DNA from: Vicinamibacterales bacterium
Lineage (GTDB): Bacteria > Acidobacteriota > Vicinamibacteria > Vicinamibacterales > UBA2999
Direction: 5' to 3'
Assembly (NCBI GenBank): GCA_041394705.1
Contig: JAWKHS010000011.1
Coordinates: forward strand, 1 to 64,000
DNA length: 64,000 bases
Of this stretch, positions 42,705 to 51,942 are shown one piece after another. Positions within the stretch are counted from its first letter, which is position 1. Every line of letters begins with the position of its first letter. The position numbers and the translations under genes were made by a program. The notes beneath the pieces are model-generated. The model was not told the origin of the DNA and ran no database searches. It was given only the letters and a program-made list of their open reading frames with translations.

Positions 42705-44368
42705 CCTTCGACGCCGACCGCGGTCCCGCTCGAGTCGCCCTGGCAGCCGCGGCCATCTGCGTCCTCTGCGCGCCCGCAGGTGCGCAGACCCAGCCGGCCG
42801 GTCCCTCCCTTCGGTTACAGGCGGCGTGCACGGTCGTCTCAGCCGCGGGCCCACCGGGCAGCACGGCGGACGAGCTGCACGCGGTCTACGAGTTCAGCGC
42901 CAGAGTTGTCGATCAGAGCGGCGAGGCCCCGCGGACGGAGTGCCGCTTCGATGTCGCCACGCCGGCGCAGAGCGGCGGTCGCTGGGTCTTGGCGATCCAC
43001 GGCCAGACCGCCACGGCACTCCTCTCTGCCGAGGTCCAGGCAGGGGCGACGTTGGTCGGCAGCGACATTCCCAGCGCCGACCTCGAGGTGTTGATCCCGC
43101 CGGACTTCTCAGCCGGGACCCTGACGGTGCGTCGCGTCGACCTGGGAACGGATCCCCTCAAGGCCGACATCCGCATCCGCTTCGTGACATACGGTCCGGG
43201 TGACGACGGCATGGACGCACTGGCAGGCCGGGGCCAGAGCTTCCAGGCGGTGATGCCCCAGGAGGACTACCGGACGTTCATCCGCCTCGCGCGGGCCTCG
43301 ACGACCGAGAGTCCGGTGGATTCACCCACCAAGCGGGAGGCGCACGATTCGCTCAGCCGGCTGATTGGGCGGAATGCGGACGCCTGGCGTGACCGCGCAA
43401 CGCGCAGCGAGCCGATGGTGGTGTTCGTCGGACTCTCCGGCGCCAACAGGATCGTGCTGCTGGATCAGGTGGGCAGAATCATGCCGGCTGCCCGGGACCG
43501 GGACGGCCACAAGTACGCCGAGCCCTGGCAGTCGACGTTCGAGAAGTCCCGGAGTTTCTGGGCCGTCTACCTCGAAGACGAAGCGACGCCGTTCTTCACC
43601 TCGATCGACGCCCAGTTCAGGCGGGCCTCGCCCAGCGAGCACGACGATTTCGATCCGCAGGGGATCGCGCGACTCGAGGTCGACGACCAGCATGCGGGGG
43701 AGCCGCGGCGAGTCCGTATCGGCGTCAAGCGGTTCCGCATGCCCGATCTCCACGACACCGTGCAGGTGATGTTCACGCGCCAGAGCGCGGGCTACGGACT
43801 GCGGCAATGGGGCCGCACGTTCACGCGTCACGGCAGCTGGCGGTTCGCACCGGGGGTCTTCGTCACGGATCCGGTCATCACGCGCAACGACTTCACGCTG
43901 ACGCCGGTCTTCGTGGACGGCAGCCTCACGCCGGCGTCCTACGCCATCGACGTGAACCGCACGCGGCAACCGGTCTTCGTGACGCTCGCGACGCGATCGG
44001 CCTCCCTGCGGGACAGCGAGCGGCAGGCACGAGGCCTGGAACGGAAACTCCGGAGACTCGTCCCGGAGCCGATCGTCGGCATCGGCCTGCCGACGGTCAG
44101 GTCCGGCAAGGGGTTGCAGAACTGGCTGTCCACACAGTCGCTGCTCTTCGCACTCTCAATACCAATTGTCGGGAACGACGTGCATCTGGTCGTCGGAGCC
44201 GTGCGCAAGCAGCAGCCCTACCTGAATGGAGACCTGACGACGGCCGAGCGGCTGCCCGACGCCCGGTCGCTCGACGACATCCGCACGCTGAGGGCGTCGT
44301 GGAAGTTCGTGCTCGGTGTCGGCATCGACGTGCGGCGTACGTGGTTCCAGAACCGGGCCGACGAGTAG
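42701..44368 (+). CDS. Large secreted protein of the TIR operon
   Basis: A 555-aa exported protein, signal peptide RVALAAAAICVLCAPAGAQ. The N-terminal half is beta-rich (about residues 35-160), then a charged helical segment with KREAHDSLSRLIGRNADAW, then another beta-rich region. The C-terminal 100 residues have hydrophobic strands (IPIVGNDVHLVVGAVRKQQ, SWKFVLGVGIDVRRTWF) resembling outer-membrane or surface beta-structure. No known family. Overlaps the upstream stop by 4 bp (ATGA). As last gene of the TIR operon it is a candidate periplasmic partner or sensor for the propeller. Spot count 43561-43620: 37/60 G+C. Confidence 0.75.
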   Translation: MTFDADRGPARVALAAAAICVLCAPAGAQTQPAGPSLRLQAACTVVSAAGPPGSTADELHAVYEFSARVVDQSGEAPRTECRFDVATPAQSGGRWVLAIHGQTATALLSAEVQAGATLVGSDIPSADLEVLIPPDFSAGTLTVRRVDLGTDPLKADIRIRFVTYGPGDDGMDALAGRGQSFQAVMPQEDYRTFIRLARASTTESPVDSPTKREAHDSLSRLIGRNADAWRDRATRSEPMVVFVGLSGANRIVLLDQVGRIMPAARDRDGHKYAEPWQSTFEKSRSFWAVYLEDEATPFFTSIDAQFRRASPSEHDDFDPQGIARLEVDDQHAGEPRRVRIGVKRFRMPDLHDTVQVMFTRQSAGYGLRQWGRTFTRHGSWRFAPGVFVTDPVITRNDFTLTPVFVDGSLTPASYAIDVNRTRQPVFVTLATRSASLRDSERQARGLERKLRRLVPEPIVGIGLPTVRSGKGLQNWLSTQSLLFALSIPIVGNDVHLVVGAVRKQQPYLNGDLTTAERLPDARSLDDIRTLRASWKFVLGVGIDVRRTWFQNRADE

Positions 44369-44382
44369 GCACCGGGCGCTCC

Positions 44383-44961
44383 TCAGCGTTCCGCGTGCGG
44401 CGCCAGGAGCAGCCGCTCGCGGTTGGCGACGAGGTCGGTCAGCTCGCGGGTCATGTCGGCGTTCACGCCCGCCGCGAACGGCATGACCCACTGCTTGGTT
44501 TCGTCGAGATAGCGGCGCACGAACGTCATGTCGTGCACGAAACCCAGCGCCGTGAGGTTGCTGATCCGATCGGCGAGCTTCAGTGCGCGGGCGCGCGGCG
44601 TGCCCGTCTGCATCACCCGCAGCAGGTAGTCGGCCTTCGGCTCCCTGACGCCGTCCACCGTCCGGATGGTCACTTCCTGGACCAGCGCATAGACCGCCGG
44701 GCCGTCCGCGTCGAGTGCCGCGATCTCCCGCTCGGTCACGCCGGGCATGGTCGACGCGTTCTCGAACAGGTCGTGGATCACGGCGGCCTTGAGCAGCACC
44801 GGGTCGATCATCTTGTAGTCGATGAGGATCGCCATGGTGCTGAGCTGGTGCCGGAACATGTTGCTGCCGGATCGGCGCTGCACGCCGATGAGGGCCGTGG
44901 CCTTCACGATGTACGGCGCCAGCGTGATGCTGGCGAGCGCCTGCTCGAAGTGGGGCTCCAT
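44383..44961 (-). CDS. HD-domain (SpoT-hydrolase-like) protein
   Basis: A 192-aa metal-dependent phosphohydrolase-like protein. Metal motif residues are in MFRHQLSTMAILIDYK, LLKAAVIHDLFENAS (HD plus Glu) and LKLADRISNLTA (Asp), the pattern of RelA/SpoT-type ppGpp hydrolase domains. No synthetase domain, so it may be a small alarmone hydrolase. Convergent with the TIR operon (14 bp between stops), so probably not part of it. Start ATG 44961. Confidence 0.78.
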   Translation of the reverse strand: MEPHFEQALASITLAPYIVKATALIGVQRRSGSNMFRHQLSTMAILIDYKMIDPVLLKAAVIHDLFENASTMPGVTEREIAALDADGPAVYALVQEVTIRTVDGVREPKADYLLRVMQTGTPRARALKLADRISNLTALGFVHDMTFVRRYLDETKQWVMPFAAGVNADMTRELTDLVANRERLLLAPHAER

Positions 44962-45032
44962 GGGGAACGTCGAGCCGTCTGGACGGGATCCGGCTGGACG
45001 CGGGGATTCTAGCGCACTCGCCGGCCGGGGAC

Positions 45033-46334
45033 TCAGGCGGGCGCCCGGGCGGGCGCCTGCGCGGCGTTCGTGCCGGCCTCGAGCGGCCGCACGAACAGCG
45101 TCAGGACCGCGCCGACGGCCAGCAGGCCGGCCAGCACCTCGAGCGGCGTGTCGTAGATGCCGACCCGGTTGGCGCCGGGCGGCAGGGCCGCGCGCGCGCG
45201 GTTGGACAGCTCGGTGATGATGACGGGCCCGGCAATCGCCGCGGCCGACCACGCCGTCAGGACGGCCCCGTGGATGGCGCCGACGTTCATGGGCCCGAAG
45301 ATGTCGGCGAGGAAGGCCGGAATCGTCGCGAAGCCGCCGCCGTACATCGTGAACACCACGAACAGGCTGGCCTGGAAGAGCCACCAGTCGCCGCGCGCCG
45401 CCAGTCCGGGAATCAGCAGGAACAGCGCCAGCTGGACGACGAAGAAGATCGTGTAGGTGTTCCGCCGGCCGATGTAGTCCGAGCCCGAGGCCCACACGAA
45501 GCGCCCCCCGGCGTTGAAGATGCTGATGAGGGACACGACGGCGCCGGCCTCGAGCGGCGTCTTGGCGAACATGTCCTGCATCATGGGCGAGGCCTGCGCC
45601 AGGATGCCGATGCCGGCCGTGACGTTGATGAACAGGATGCCCCACAGCAGGTAGAACTGCGGCGTCCGGAGCGCCTCGTTCCGCGTGACGCTCCTGTCCG
45701 TGATCATGGGGTTCGTGCGCGCGGGCGGCGTCCAGCCCGGCGGCCTCCAGCCGGGCGGCGGCGATGCCATCAGCCGCGATCCCGCGAACATCACCACCAG
45801 GTACACGACGCCGAGCGTCATGATCGTGGGCGCGACGCCCACGAGGTTCATGAAGAAGACGTTCAGGTAGCCGGCCACGAAGGCGCCGCCGCCGAAGCCC
45901 ATGATGGCCATGCCCGTGGCCATGCCGCGGCGATCCGGGAACCACTTCACGAGCGTGCTCACGGGCGAGATGTAGCCCAGGCCGCAGCCGATGCCGCCGA
46001 TGATGCCCAGGCCGAGGAACACCAGGAACGACTGCCGGATGGCCAGGCCGAATCCGCCGATGAGCAGGCCGGTGCCGAAGAAGACCGCCGCCGTGGCGGC
46101 GGCCACGCGCGGACCGCGCCGTTCCACCCACGGCCCGCCGAACGCGGCGCTCAGCCCGAGCAGCGCCAGCGCCGTCGTGAAGGTCGTGTACGGCGGGCTG
46201 AACCACCAGGGCGCGTCCGGGAAGAGGGCCTGGATCGGCCGGTTGAACGTGCTCCAGGCATAGACGGACCCGATGCAGACGTGCACGAGCACCGCGCCGA
46301 TGGGAATCCTCCAGCGGTTGGGGGTCTCAGCCAT
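45033..46334 (-). CDS. OFA-type major facilitator transporter
   Basis: A 433-aa MFS permease with 12 TM segments. N-terminal VHVCIGSVYAWSTFNRPIQA and GLGYISPVSTLVKWFPDRRG match the oxalate/formate antiporter (OFA) family. The cytosolic loop contains PPPGWRPPGWTPPARTN. Likely carries a small carboxylate; substrate unproven. ATG at 46334 gives the normal N-terminus; the in-frame codon ten earlier adds atypical residues. Upstream of, and in the same direction as, the HD gene. Confidence 0.88.
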   Translation of the reverse strand: MAETPNRWRIPIGAVLVHVCIGSVYAWSTFNRPIQALFPDAPWWFSPPYTTFTTALALLGLSAAFGGPWVERRGPRVAAATAAVFFGTGLLIGGFGLAIRQSFLVFLGLGIIGGIGCGLGYISPVSTLVKWFPDRRGMATGMAIMGFGGGAFVAGYLNVFFMNLVGVAPTIMTLGVVYLVVMFAGSRLMASPPPGWRPPGWTPPARTNPMITDRSVTRNEALRTPQFYLLWGILFINVTAGIGILAQASPMMQDMFAKTPLEAGAVVSLISIFNAGGRFVWASGSDYIGRRNTYTIFFVVQLALFLLIPGLAARGDWWLFQASLFVVFTMYGGGFATIPAFLADIFGPMNVGAIHGAVLTAWSAAAIAGPVIITELSNRARAALPPGANRVGIYDTPLEVLAGLLAVGAVLTLFVRPLEAGTNAAQAPARAPA

Positions 46335-46444
46335 GGCGGCGTACGGTAGTCGCTCCTGGCGCAAACGTCAAAACGGCCCGTCTGCATCGCGCCGGCGGGA
46401 GCGATCCGATGGCCCGCCGCGCGCGGCTGGACGGGGACCGCGGC

Positions 46445-48634
46445 TCAGGGCACGAGCGCGCGCGTCGCCACCAGTTCGTCGGTCATCCGCCGCAGGGCGC
46501 GCTGGATGCGATCCAGCTCGCGCCCGACGCGTCGGGCGTCCTTGAGACGAAACGCCTCGGCGAGTCCCGGGAACGGCTGGCCATCGTAGAGCGAGTAGAT
46601 GTTCCAGCCGTAGAAGACGTGGCGATACCAGCGCGTATCGGGGGCGCCGTCGTCGTCGGCCAGGGCCTGCTCCATGCGGCTCAACCGGTCGTTGATGGCC
46701 GACGCCGAGCGCAGCGAGATCGTGCCCGCCGACAGCGCCAGGTCGATGGCCGTCTCGAGCGCCGTGGCCGCGTTGGCCGCCACGTCCGCGCCCACCCGCA
46801 CTGGCCGGACGTCGGTGGGCAGCCCGGCGTCGGTCGCCCACGTCGGGACGTCGTCGAGCGCGCGGATCAGGGCCGCGATGTAGTCGGTGTAGCGGAAGGG
46901 CAGGACGTCCGCCTCGCTCATGCGGAGCGCCATCGTCCCCAGCACCTGCGACATCAGCACGCCCTGCTCGAAACCGGGATCGGCGATGCGCTCGGCATAG
47001 GCGCGCGAGTCGTAGTTCGAGTGGTAGGTGCCGAAGCCGTAGCCGTTCTCGCCGATGAACTCGATCGCCATCGTCGGCACGGCCAGATGGTCCTGGAACG
47101 GCACGAAGTCCGCGCCGCTGCCGAGGGCCTTGAGGCGCGGCGCGAAGATGGACGGATCGGCCGGTTTCTGCCTGGCCTCCTCGCTCGCCTTCCACTCGGC
47201 GTACACGGTGGACGCGCCCTGCGGCACGTCCTGGGCCACGTCCGCGACGAACGCGTTCAGCGAGGGCACGCCGCCCGGATCGAACCGGCCCTTCATGTAC
47301 ATGTCGATGTTCACGTAGGTGACGAGCGACTGCCGCAGCTGGTCCTTGAACGCCTCGGCGTACTCGGTGGATCCGACGAGCCCGAACTCCTCGGCGTCCC
47401 AGAACGCGAACGCGATCGTCCGGGCGGGACGCCATCCGCCCTTCACCAGCTCGCCGATGGCCCGTGCGGTCTCCAGGAGCGCCGTCGTGCCGGTGCCGGG
47501 ATCGACGCCGCCGAAGGTCCAGGCGTCGTGGTGCGCGCCGAACAGCACCGTGCGATCGGGCACCGCGGCACCGCGCAGCGTGGCTACGACGTCGTGGATG
47601 GGCCTGAGCCCCTGGTCCATGTCGACGTCCACCTCCAGCACGGCGGGACCTGGGCCGACGTGATACGGCGTCTCCATGCCGCCCTGGAAGCGCGCCGGGG
47701 CGGCCGCGCCACCCAGCGCCGCCATGATCCGCTGCGCCTGGCTCCAGGCGAGCACGACCACCGGGATCTTCGGCAGCGTGGGCGCGGTGGCCACCGGAAG
47801 ACGAGCAGCGCCCGCGGTGGCGCCGACGCCCGGCGTCAGCGGATCGCCGTGGAAGAACCAGCTGTACTTCGCATTGCCCCGCTGCAGCATGTCCTTCCCG
47901 CGCCAGTAGCCGTCGGGCCACGCGGGGCCCTTCGCGGCGCCGTCATCGGCGGGATCGCTGTAGAGCACGAGCGCGCGGGCACCGGCCTGTTCGGCGGTGA
48001 AGGCCTTCACGGCGCGGTGGCTCCGGCCGTAGCGCGCCAGCGCGATGCGCCCCTTCAGCGACACACCGAGGCGCGCCAGCTCCTCGTAGTCGGCGGGCAG
48101 CCCGTAGTTCACGAAGACGACGTCGCCGCGCGCCCGTCCCGAGGCCGAATACGCAATGTAGCCGTCGCCGAGCTCGGGATGCGACGAGGTCGGATCCTCG
48201 GGAATGGCGGGCTCGGACACCGAGAGCGCCTCTCTGGCCGGCGCGGCGAGCGTGACGGCCACGCGACGCGGGCGGGCGAGCAGCACGTCGTAGGTGTGGG
48301 TCTCAACCTCGAAGCCGTAGCCGGCCAGCGTCTTCTGCAGGAACGCCACGACGTCCGCGGTGCCGGGCGACCCGGCCGGATGCGGACGGCCCGTGAGCGC
48401 CCGGTGCAGGGTGGACATCGAGCCGAGGTCGACCAGCGCCCGGTACCGGGTCTCCAGGTCCTGCTGGGCGACCGACGTCCGCCGCGTGTAGCCCAGCTTC
48501 TGGCGCGGAGGCGCCGCGGCGCCCGTCGACGACGTGTCCGGCGCCGAGCCCGATCCGCCGCAGGCGGCGAGGGACGCCAACGCCACGGCTCCGAGGGCGG
48601 GGCGCAGAAGGGAGGGGGTCCGAAATCGGGTCAT
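46445..48634 (-). CDS. Lipoprotein M28 carboxypeptidase II-like peptidase
   Basis: A 729-aa peptidase of the glutamate carboxypeptidase II (PSMA-like) M28B subfamily. Lipobox SLAACGGS, PA domain (about residues 130-300), metal-site motifs GAHHDAWTFGGVDPGTGT, FWDAEEFGLVGS and VNIDMY, catalytic His region YHSNYDSRAY, then a C-terminal dimerisation-like helical domain. Releases amino acids from peptide C-termini. ATG overlaps the stop of the CocE-type hydrolase upstream (ATGA), so the two hydrolases are produced together. Confidence 0.9.
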   Translation of the reverse strand: MTRFRTPSLLRPALGAVALASLAACGGSGSAPDTSSTGAAAPPRQKLGYTRRTSVAQQDLETRYRALVDLGSMSTLHRALTGRPHPAGSPGTADVVAFLQKTLAGYGFEVETHTYDVLLARPRRVAVTLAAPAREALSVSEPAIPEDPTSSHPELGDGYIAYSASGRARGDVVFVNYGLPADYEELARLGVSLKGRIALARYGRSHRAVKAFTAEQAGARALVLYSDPADDGAAKGPAWPDGYWRGKDMLQRGNAKYSWFFHGDPLTPGVGATAGAARLPVATAPTLPKIPVVVLAWSQAQRIMAALGGAAAPARFQGGMETPYHVGPGPAVLEVDVDMDQGLRPIHDVVATLRGAAVPDRTVLFGAHHDAWTFGGVDPGTGTTALLETARAIGELVKGGWRPARTIAFAFWDAEEFGLVGSTEYAEAFKDQLRQSLVTYVNIDMYMKGRFDPGGVPSLNAFVADVAQDVPQGASTVYAEWKASEEARQKPADPSIFAPRLKALGSGADFVPFQDHLAVPTMAIEFIGENGYGFGTYHSNYDSRAYAERIADPGFEQGVLMSQVLGTMALRMSEADVLPFRYTDYIAALIRALDDVPTWATDAGLPTDVRPVRVGADVAANAATALETAIDLALSAGTISLRSASAINDRLSRMEQALADDDGAPDTRWYRHVFYGWNIYSLYDGQPFPGLAEAFRLKDARRVGRELDRIQRALRRMTDELVATRALVP

Positions 48635-50412
48635 CGCGGGATCACTGGCAGGTCGAGGTAGGACTGGTGCTCGCCGTCGTGCAGCACGGTCTGGCGGGCC
48701 ACCTGCACGCCGGCGTCGCCGGCGAAGCGGCCACCCGTGTTGGGGTTCCTGTCATAGCGCGGGAAGTTGCTGCTCGAGACCTCGAGCCGGATGCGGTGCC
48801 CGGGCAGGAAGACGTTGCTGGTCGCCCCGACCTCGATGGTGATCTCGTACGGCCGTCCGGGCACGAGGAGCGCCGGGGTCGTCTTGCTGGCGCGATAGCG
48901 CGCGCGCAGGATGCCGTCGGTGAGCGCCCGGGCCGTGCCGTCGGGGTGCACGTCGCTCACGGCCGCCGTGAAGTCCGTGTCCGTCGCCGACGAGGCGATC
49001 CACAGCACCGCGCGGATGGGCCCGGTCACCTCGAGCGGCTCGGTGAGCGGCGCCGACGTGTAGACCAGCACGTCCTGCCGTGTCTGGAACTCGCGCCGGT
49101 CCACGGGCATCCGCGAGTAGGCGCCGAAGCGCCCGGTCGGCACCGGGTGCGCCGGATCGTAGGTGAAGGCGTCGGACGGCTCCGCGGCCGGCGTCGCCCG
49201 ATCGAGGCGGCCATCGCCGTCGAGGCCGTTGGCCCTGCCGGAGCTGCGCAAGTAGAACGGCGTGGACCGCGCGCGGGCGAGCGGCCATTCCTGCTCGTCG
49301 CGCCAGCGGTTCTCGCCCATCACGAAGATCCGCACGGGCGGGCCGTCCCAGTCGGGCGCCGGCGTGGCCGACGGCCCCATCCAGTGACGGAACCACCGCA
49401 CGATCAGGCCCTCGGAGTCGAAACCCGCCTGGGGGCCGAAGTCCACGTCGCCGATCTTCGTCGTGGACGCAGTGGGCCGGGCGTGCGTCCAGGGCCCCAC
49501 GATCAGCCGCTGATTGCGCCGCGCCCGATCGGTCCCCGCGTGCGCACGCAGCCCGGCGAAGTTCGCGAGCGTGCCGTTCAGCAGGCTGTCGTACCAGCCG
49601 GTGAGGTGATAGGCCGGCACCTCGAAGCGCGGATGGCGCATCGCCACGTCGAAGGTCGTCCAGAACGCGTCGTAGGACGGGTGCGCCAGCATGTCGAAGT
49701 AGCCGGGCGAGTAGCGGCGCACCTGCATCGCCTCGGTGGCCTCGAGCGGGAGCTGCCAGTACCACTGGTCGTTCAGCTGTTTGCGCTCCTCGGGCGTCAG
49801 GCCGAGCTCGCCGTCGCGATCGGCCGCCGGATCGAGCTGCCGCCGGCGTACGTCCTTGCCCTGCCCGAGGTTCCAGCTCAAGCCGTCGCCCAGGTAGAAG
49901 GCGCCGCCCTGGAACACCATGTCGTAACGGCTGGCATAGGAGGCCGACGGGAAAAGCGCCACGAGGTGCGGCGGCTGGAGGGGCGCGGCCAGGAGTTGCA
50001 CGGTGGCGCTGTAGCTGCCGCCGAACATCCCCACGCGCCCGTCCACGTACGGCAGGCCCGCGACCCACTCGATCGTGTCGTAGCCGTCGGCGCCTTCGTC
50101 GTGGGGCACGGCCACGCCGTCCGACGTGTAGCGGCCGCGCGTGTCCTGCACGACGACCACGAAGCCGGCTTTCGCCAGGCGATGGAACTGGCTGTCGGGC
50201 CTGCCCGGGTTCTTCGAGTAGGGCGTCCGCTGCAGGAGCGCCGGCCGCCTTCCCTCCGCGCGCGGCCGGTAGACGTCCGCGCGCAGCACGACACCGTCGC
50301 GCATTCGGGCTGGGACGTTCTTCTCGATGACGATGTCCGTCACCGGCGTCTGCGCCGAGGGCGCGACCGCCAGGGCCACGAGGGCCGTCAGCAGGAGGAA
50401 GGGGCGCCGCAT
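48631..50412 (-). CDS. Secreted CocE/NonD-family hydrolase
   Basis: A 593-aa serine hydrolase of the cocaine-esterase/X-Pro peptidase group. Signal peptide RRPFLLLTALVALAVAPSAQ; nucleophile elbow GMFGGSYSATVQL, the standard form, unlike the GCSS version at 26.4 kb; Asp/His region RLIVGPWTHARP; C-terminal jelly-roll RLEVSSSNFPRYDRN. I prefer ATG 50412 because TACAAT lies seven bases upstream (leaderless type); an ATG at 50421 would fall within that box. Coupled to the M28 lipoprotein gene by ATGA. The pair probably degrades peptides outside the cell. Confidence 0.88.
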   Translation of the reverse strand: MRRPFLLLTALVALAVAPSAQTPVTDIVIEKNVPARMRDGVVLRADVYRPRAEGRRPALLQRTPYSKNPGRPDSQFHRLAKAGFVVVVQDTRGRYTSDGVAVPHDEGADGYDTIEWVAGLPYVDGRVGMFGGSYSATVQLLAAPLQPPHLVALFPSASYASRYDMVFQGGAFYLGDGLSWNLGQGKDVRRRQLDPAADRDGELGLTPEERKQLNDQWYWQLPLEATEAMQVRRYSPGYFDMLAHPSYDAFWTTFDVAMRHPRFEVPAYHLTGWYDSLLNGTLANFAGLRAHAGTDRARRNQRLIVGPWTHARPTASTTKIGDVDFGPQAGFDSEGLIVRWFRHWMGPSATPAPDWDGPPVRIFVMGENRWRDEQEWPLARARSTPFYLRSSGRANGLDGDGRLDRATPAAEPSDAFTYDPAHPVPTGRFGAYSRMPVDRREFQTRQDVLVYTSAPLTEPLEVTGPIRAVLWIASSATDTDFTAAVSDVHPDGTARALTDGILRARYRASKTTPALLVPGRPYEITIEVGATSNVFLPGHRIRLEVSSSNFPRYDRNPNTGGRFAGDAGVQVARQTVLHDGEHQSYLDLPVIPR

Positions 50413-50419
50413 CGGCGCC

Positions 50420-50425
50420 ATTGTA
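50420..50425 (-). promoter_or_regulatory. Putative -10 of a leaderless transcript
   Basis: Minus-strand TACAAT followed by seven bases and ATG 50412 of the CocE-type gene. No ribosome site present. Confidence 0.45.
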
Positions 50426-50504
50426 TGTGGGCCCGGGTCCGGACGAGGTTCGTACCGCCGGAGCCCGGCGCACGGCCGCCGGCCATGGCATGCCTGCCCC
50501 GGCG

Positions 50505-50897
50505 TCAGCCGCGGGTGACAGCCGTGAGGTTCATCGTGAGTCGGATGCCCGGCTTGGGCAGCGCCGCCGCGCCGATGACGGTCCTCGCGGGGCGCAGATC
50601 GCCCATCACTTCGACGTAGGCGCGATTCATGGGCTCGAAATCGGCCATGTCCAGCAGGAACACGTTCACGTGGACCACGTGCGCCAGGTCCGAGTCCACG
50701 GCCGCCAGCATCGCCGTGAACGACTCGAGGATGCGCCGGGTCTGCGACGCCACGTCCGGGCCGGCCAGCGCGCCCGTCGCCGGATCGAACCCGGCGGTGC
50801 CGCCGATCGTGATGAAGGAGCCCACCTTGGCCACGTGGCTGTAGGGGCCGATGGGCGTGGGCGTGCCAGGCGGGGTCAGGGTCTCGACGGTCGGCAT
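50505..50897 (-). CDS. RidA-family deaminase
   Basis: A 130-aa RidA/YjgF/RutC-type protein (PIGPYSHVAKVGSFITIGGT at the N-terminus; VDSDLAHVVHVNVFLLDMAD; ARTVIGAAALPKPGIRLTMN at the C-terminus with the active-site Arg). RidA hydrolyses reactive imines/enamines to ketones and ammonia. AGGAG precedes the ATG. It lies 13 bp downstream of the FAD-subunit gene of the molybdenum enzyme, thus last in that operon. This supports an N-containing substrate or a reactive imine product for the operon. Confidence 0.9.
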   Translation of the reverse strand: MPTVETLTPPGTPTPIGPYSHVAKVGSFITIGGTAGFDPATGALAGPDVASQTRRILESFTAMLAAVDSDLAHVVHVNVFLLDMADFEPMNRAYVEVMGDLRPARTVIGAAALPKPGIRLTMNLTAVTRG

Positions 50898-50910
50898 GTG
50901 CGGGCTCCTG

Positions 50911-51942
50911 TCAGGACACGACCGACAATGACTGTCTGGCCAGACGGGTCCGCGCCTCGCGCATGTCGTCGCCGCGCAACTCGCGAAGCGCGTACCCGAC
51001 GAGCGCCCGCGTCATGCGCTTGCGCCACACGAGCTCGAAGTCGGTGTTGTCCATCGGCTTGGCCACGGCGTAGGCGCCCTCGGCCGCCTCGGCGATGACG
51101 TCGTCGGAGAGCGTCCGGCCCACGAGCGCGGCGTCCGCGACCGGGGCGGCCAGCGGACGTGACGCCGCGGCGCCGACCACCACGCGGGCCGCGGTCACGG
51201 TGCCATCCTGCTCGACCTGCGCGGCCGCCGCCACCGACAGCACCGGGAAGTCGAACGCGCCGCGGCGCCGCAGCTTCCAGTAGGTGCTGCGCCACCCGGC
51301 CGAGGCAGGCACCTCGACAGCCGTGAGGAGTTCGTCCGCGCGGCGCGTCAGATAGGCGATGCCGTCGTTGGCATACAGGTCCGCGACGTCCACCCAGCGC
51401 TCGCCGCCGGCCGACACGAGCAGCACGCGCGCGCCCAGGGCCTGGAGCATGGGCGCCGAGTCCGTGGAGGACACCGCCAGGCACGTCGGGCTCGACGTGG
51501 CCACCCAGCACGTGGTGCCGTCCTTCTTCAGGCAGTAGCCGATGGCCTTGCGCCACTCCGGCCCCTGGTCGTAGTAGGTGCAGCGCGTGTCGAGGCACAG
51601 GTTGCCGCCGAGCGTGCCGACGTTGCGCAGGTGCGGCGTGGCGATCTGCGCGACGGCCTGCCAGAGACCGGGCAGCCGCGTCCTGATGGCGTCACTCCGC
51701 ACGAGGTCGGTCAGGGTGGCGCCGGCGCCGATCCGGACCACGCCGTTCGCGTCGATCTGCCGGAGCGCCCCGATGCCGCGCAGACCGACGAGCACCCGCG
51801 GCGTCTGCTGACGGCGCTTCATGTTCGGCAGGACGTCGGTGCCGCCCGCGAGCACCATCGACTCGCCGGGCGCCTCGGCCAGCATGTCCGCCGCCTCGGC
51901 CACGGTGCGCGGCGCACGGTACTCGAACGCCGGCAGGCGCAT
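50911..51942 (-). CDS. FAD subunit of a molybdenum hydroxylase, HcrB-like
   Basis: A 343-aa FAD-binding subunit (xanthine dehydrogenase B-type fold). FAD motifs VLAGGTDVLPNM and TPHLRNVGTLGGNLCLDTRC. An insert of about 40 residues with extra cysteines (NLCLDTRCTYY, AIGYCLKKDGTTCWV, SSPTCLAVSS) is like the [4Fe-4S] loop of the 4-hydroxybenzoyl-CoA reductase beta subunit, absent from ordinary xanthine dehydrogenases. Start ATG 51942 overlaps the upstream stop (TGATG). Middle gene of the operon Fe-S, Mo, FAD, RidA. Confidence 0.88.
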   Translation of the reverse strand: MRLPAFEYRAPRTVAEAADMLAEAPGESMVLAGGTDVLPNMKRRQQTPRVLVGLRGIGALRQIDANGVVRIGAGATLTDLVRSDAIRTRLPGLWQAVAQIATPHLRNVGTLGGNLCLDTRCTYYDQGPEWRKAIGYCLKKDGTTCWVATSSPTCLAVSSTDSAPMLQALGARVLLVSAGGERWVDVADLYANDGIAYLTRRADELLTAVEVPASAGWRSTYWKLRRRGAFDFPVLSVAAAAQVEQDGTVTAARVVVGAAASRPLAAPVADAALVGRTLSDDVIAEAAEGAYAVAKPMDNTDFELVWRKRMTRALVGYALRELRGDDMREARTRLARQSLSVVS

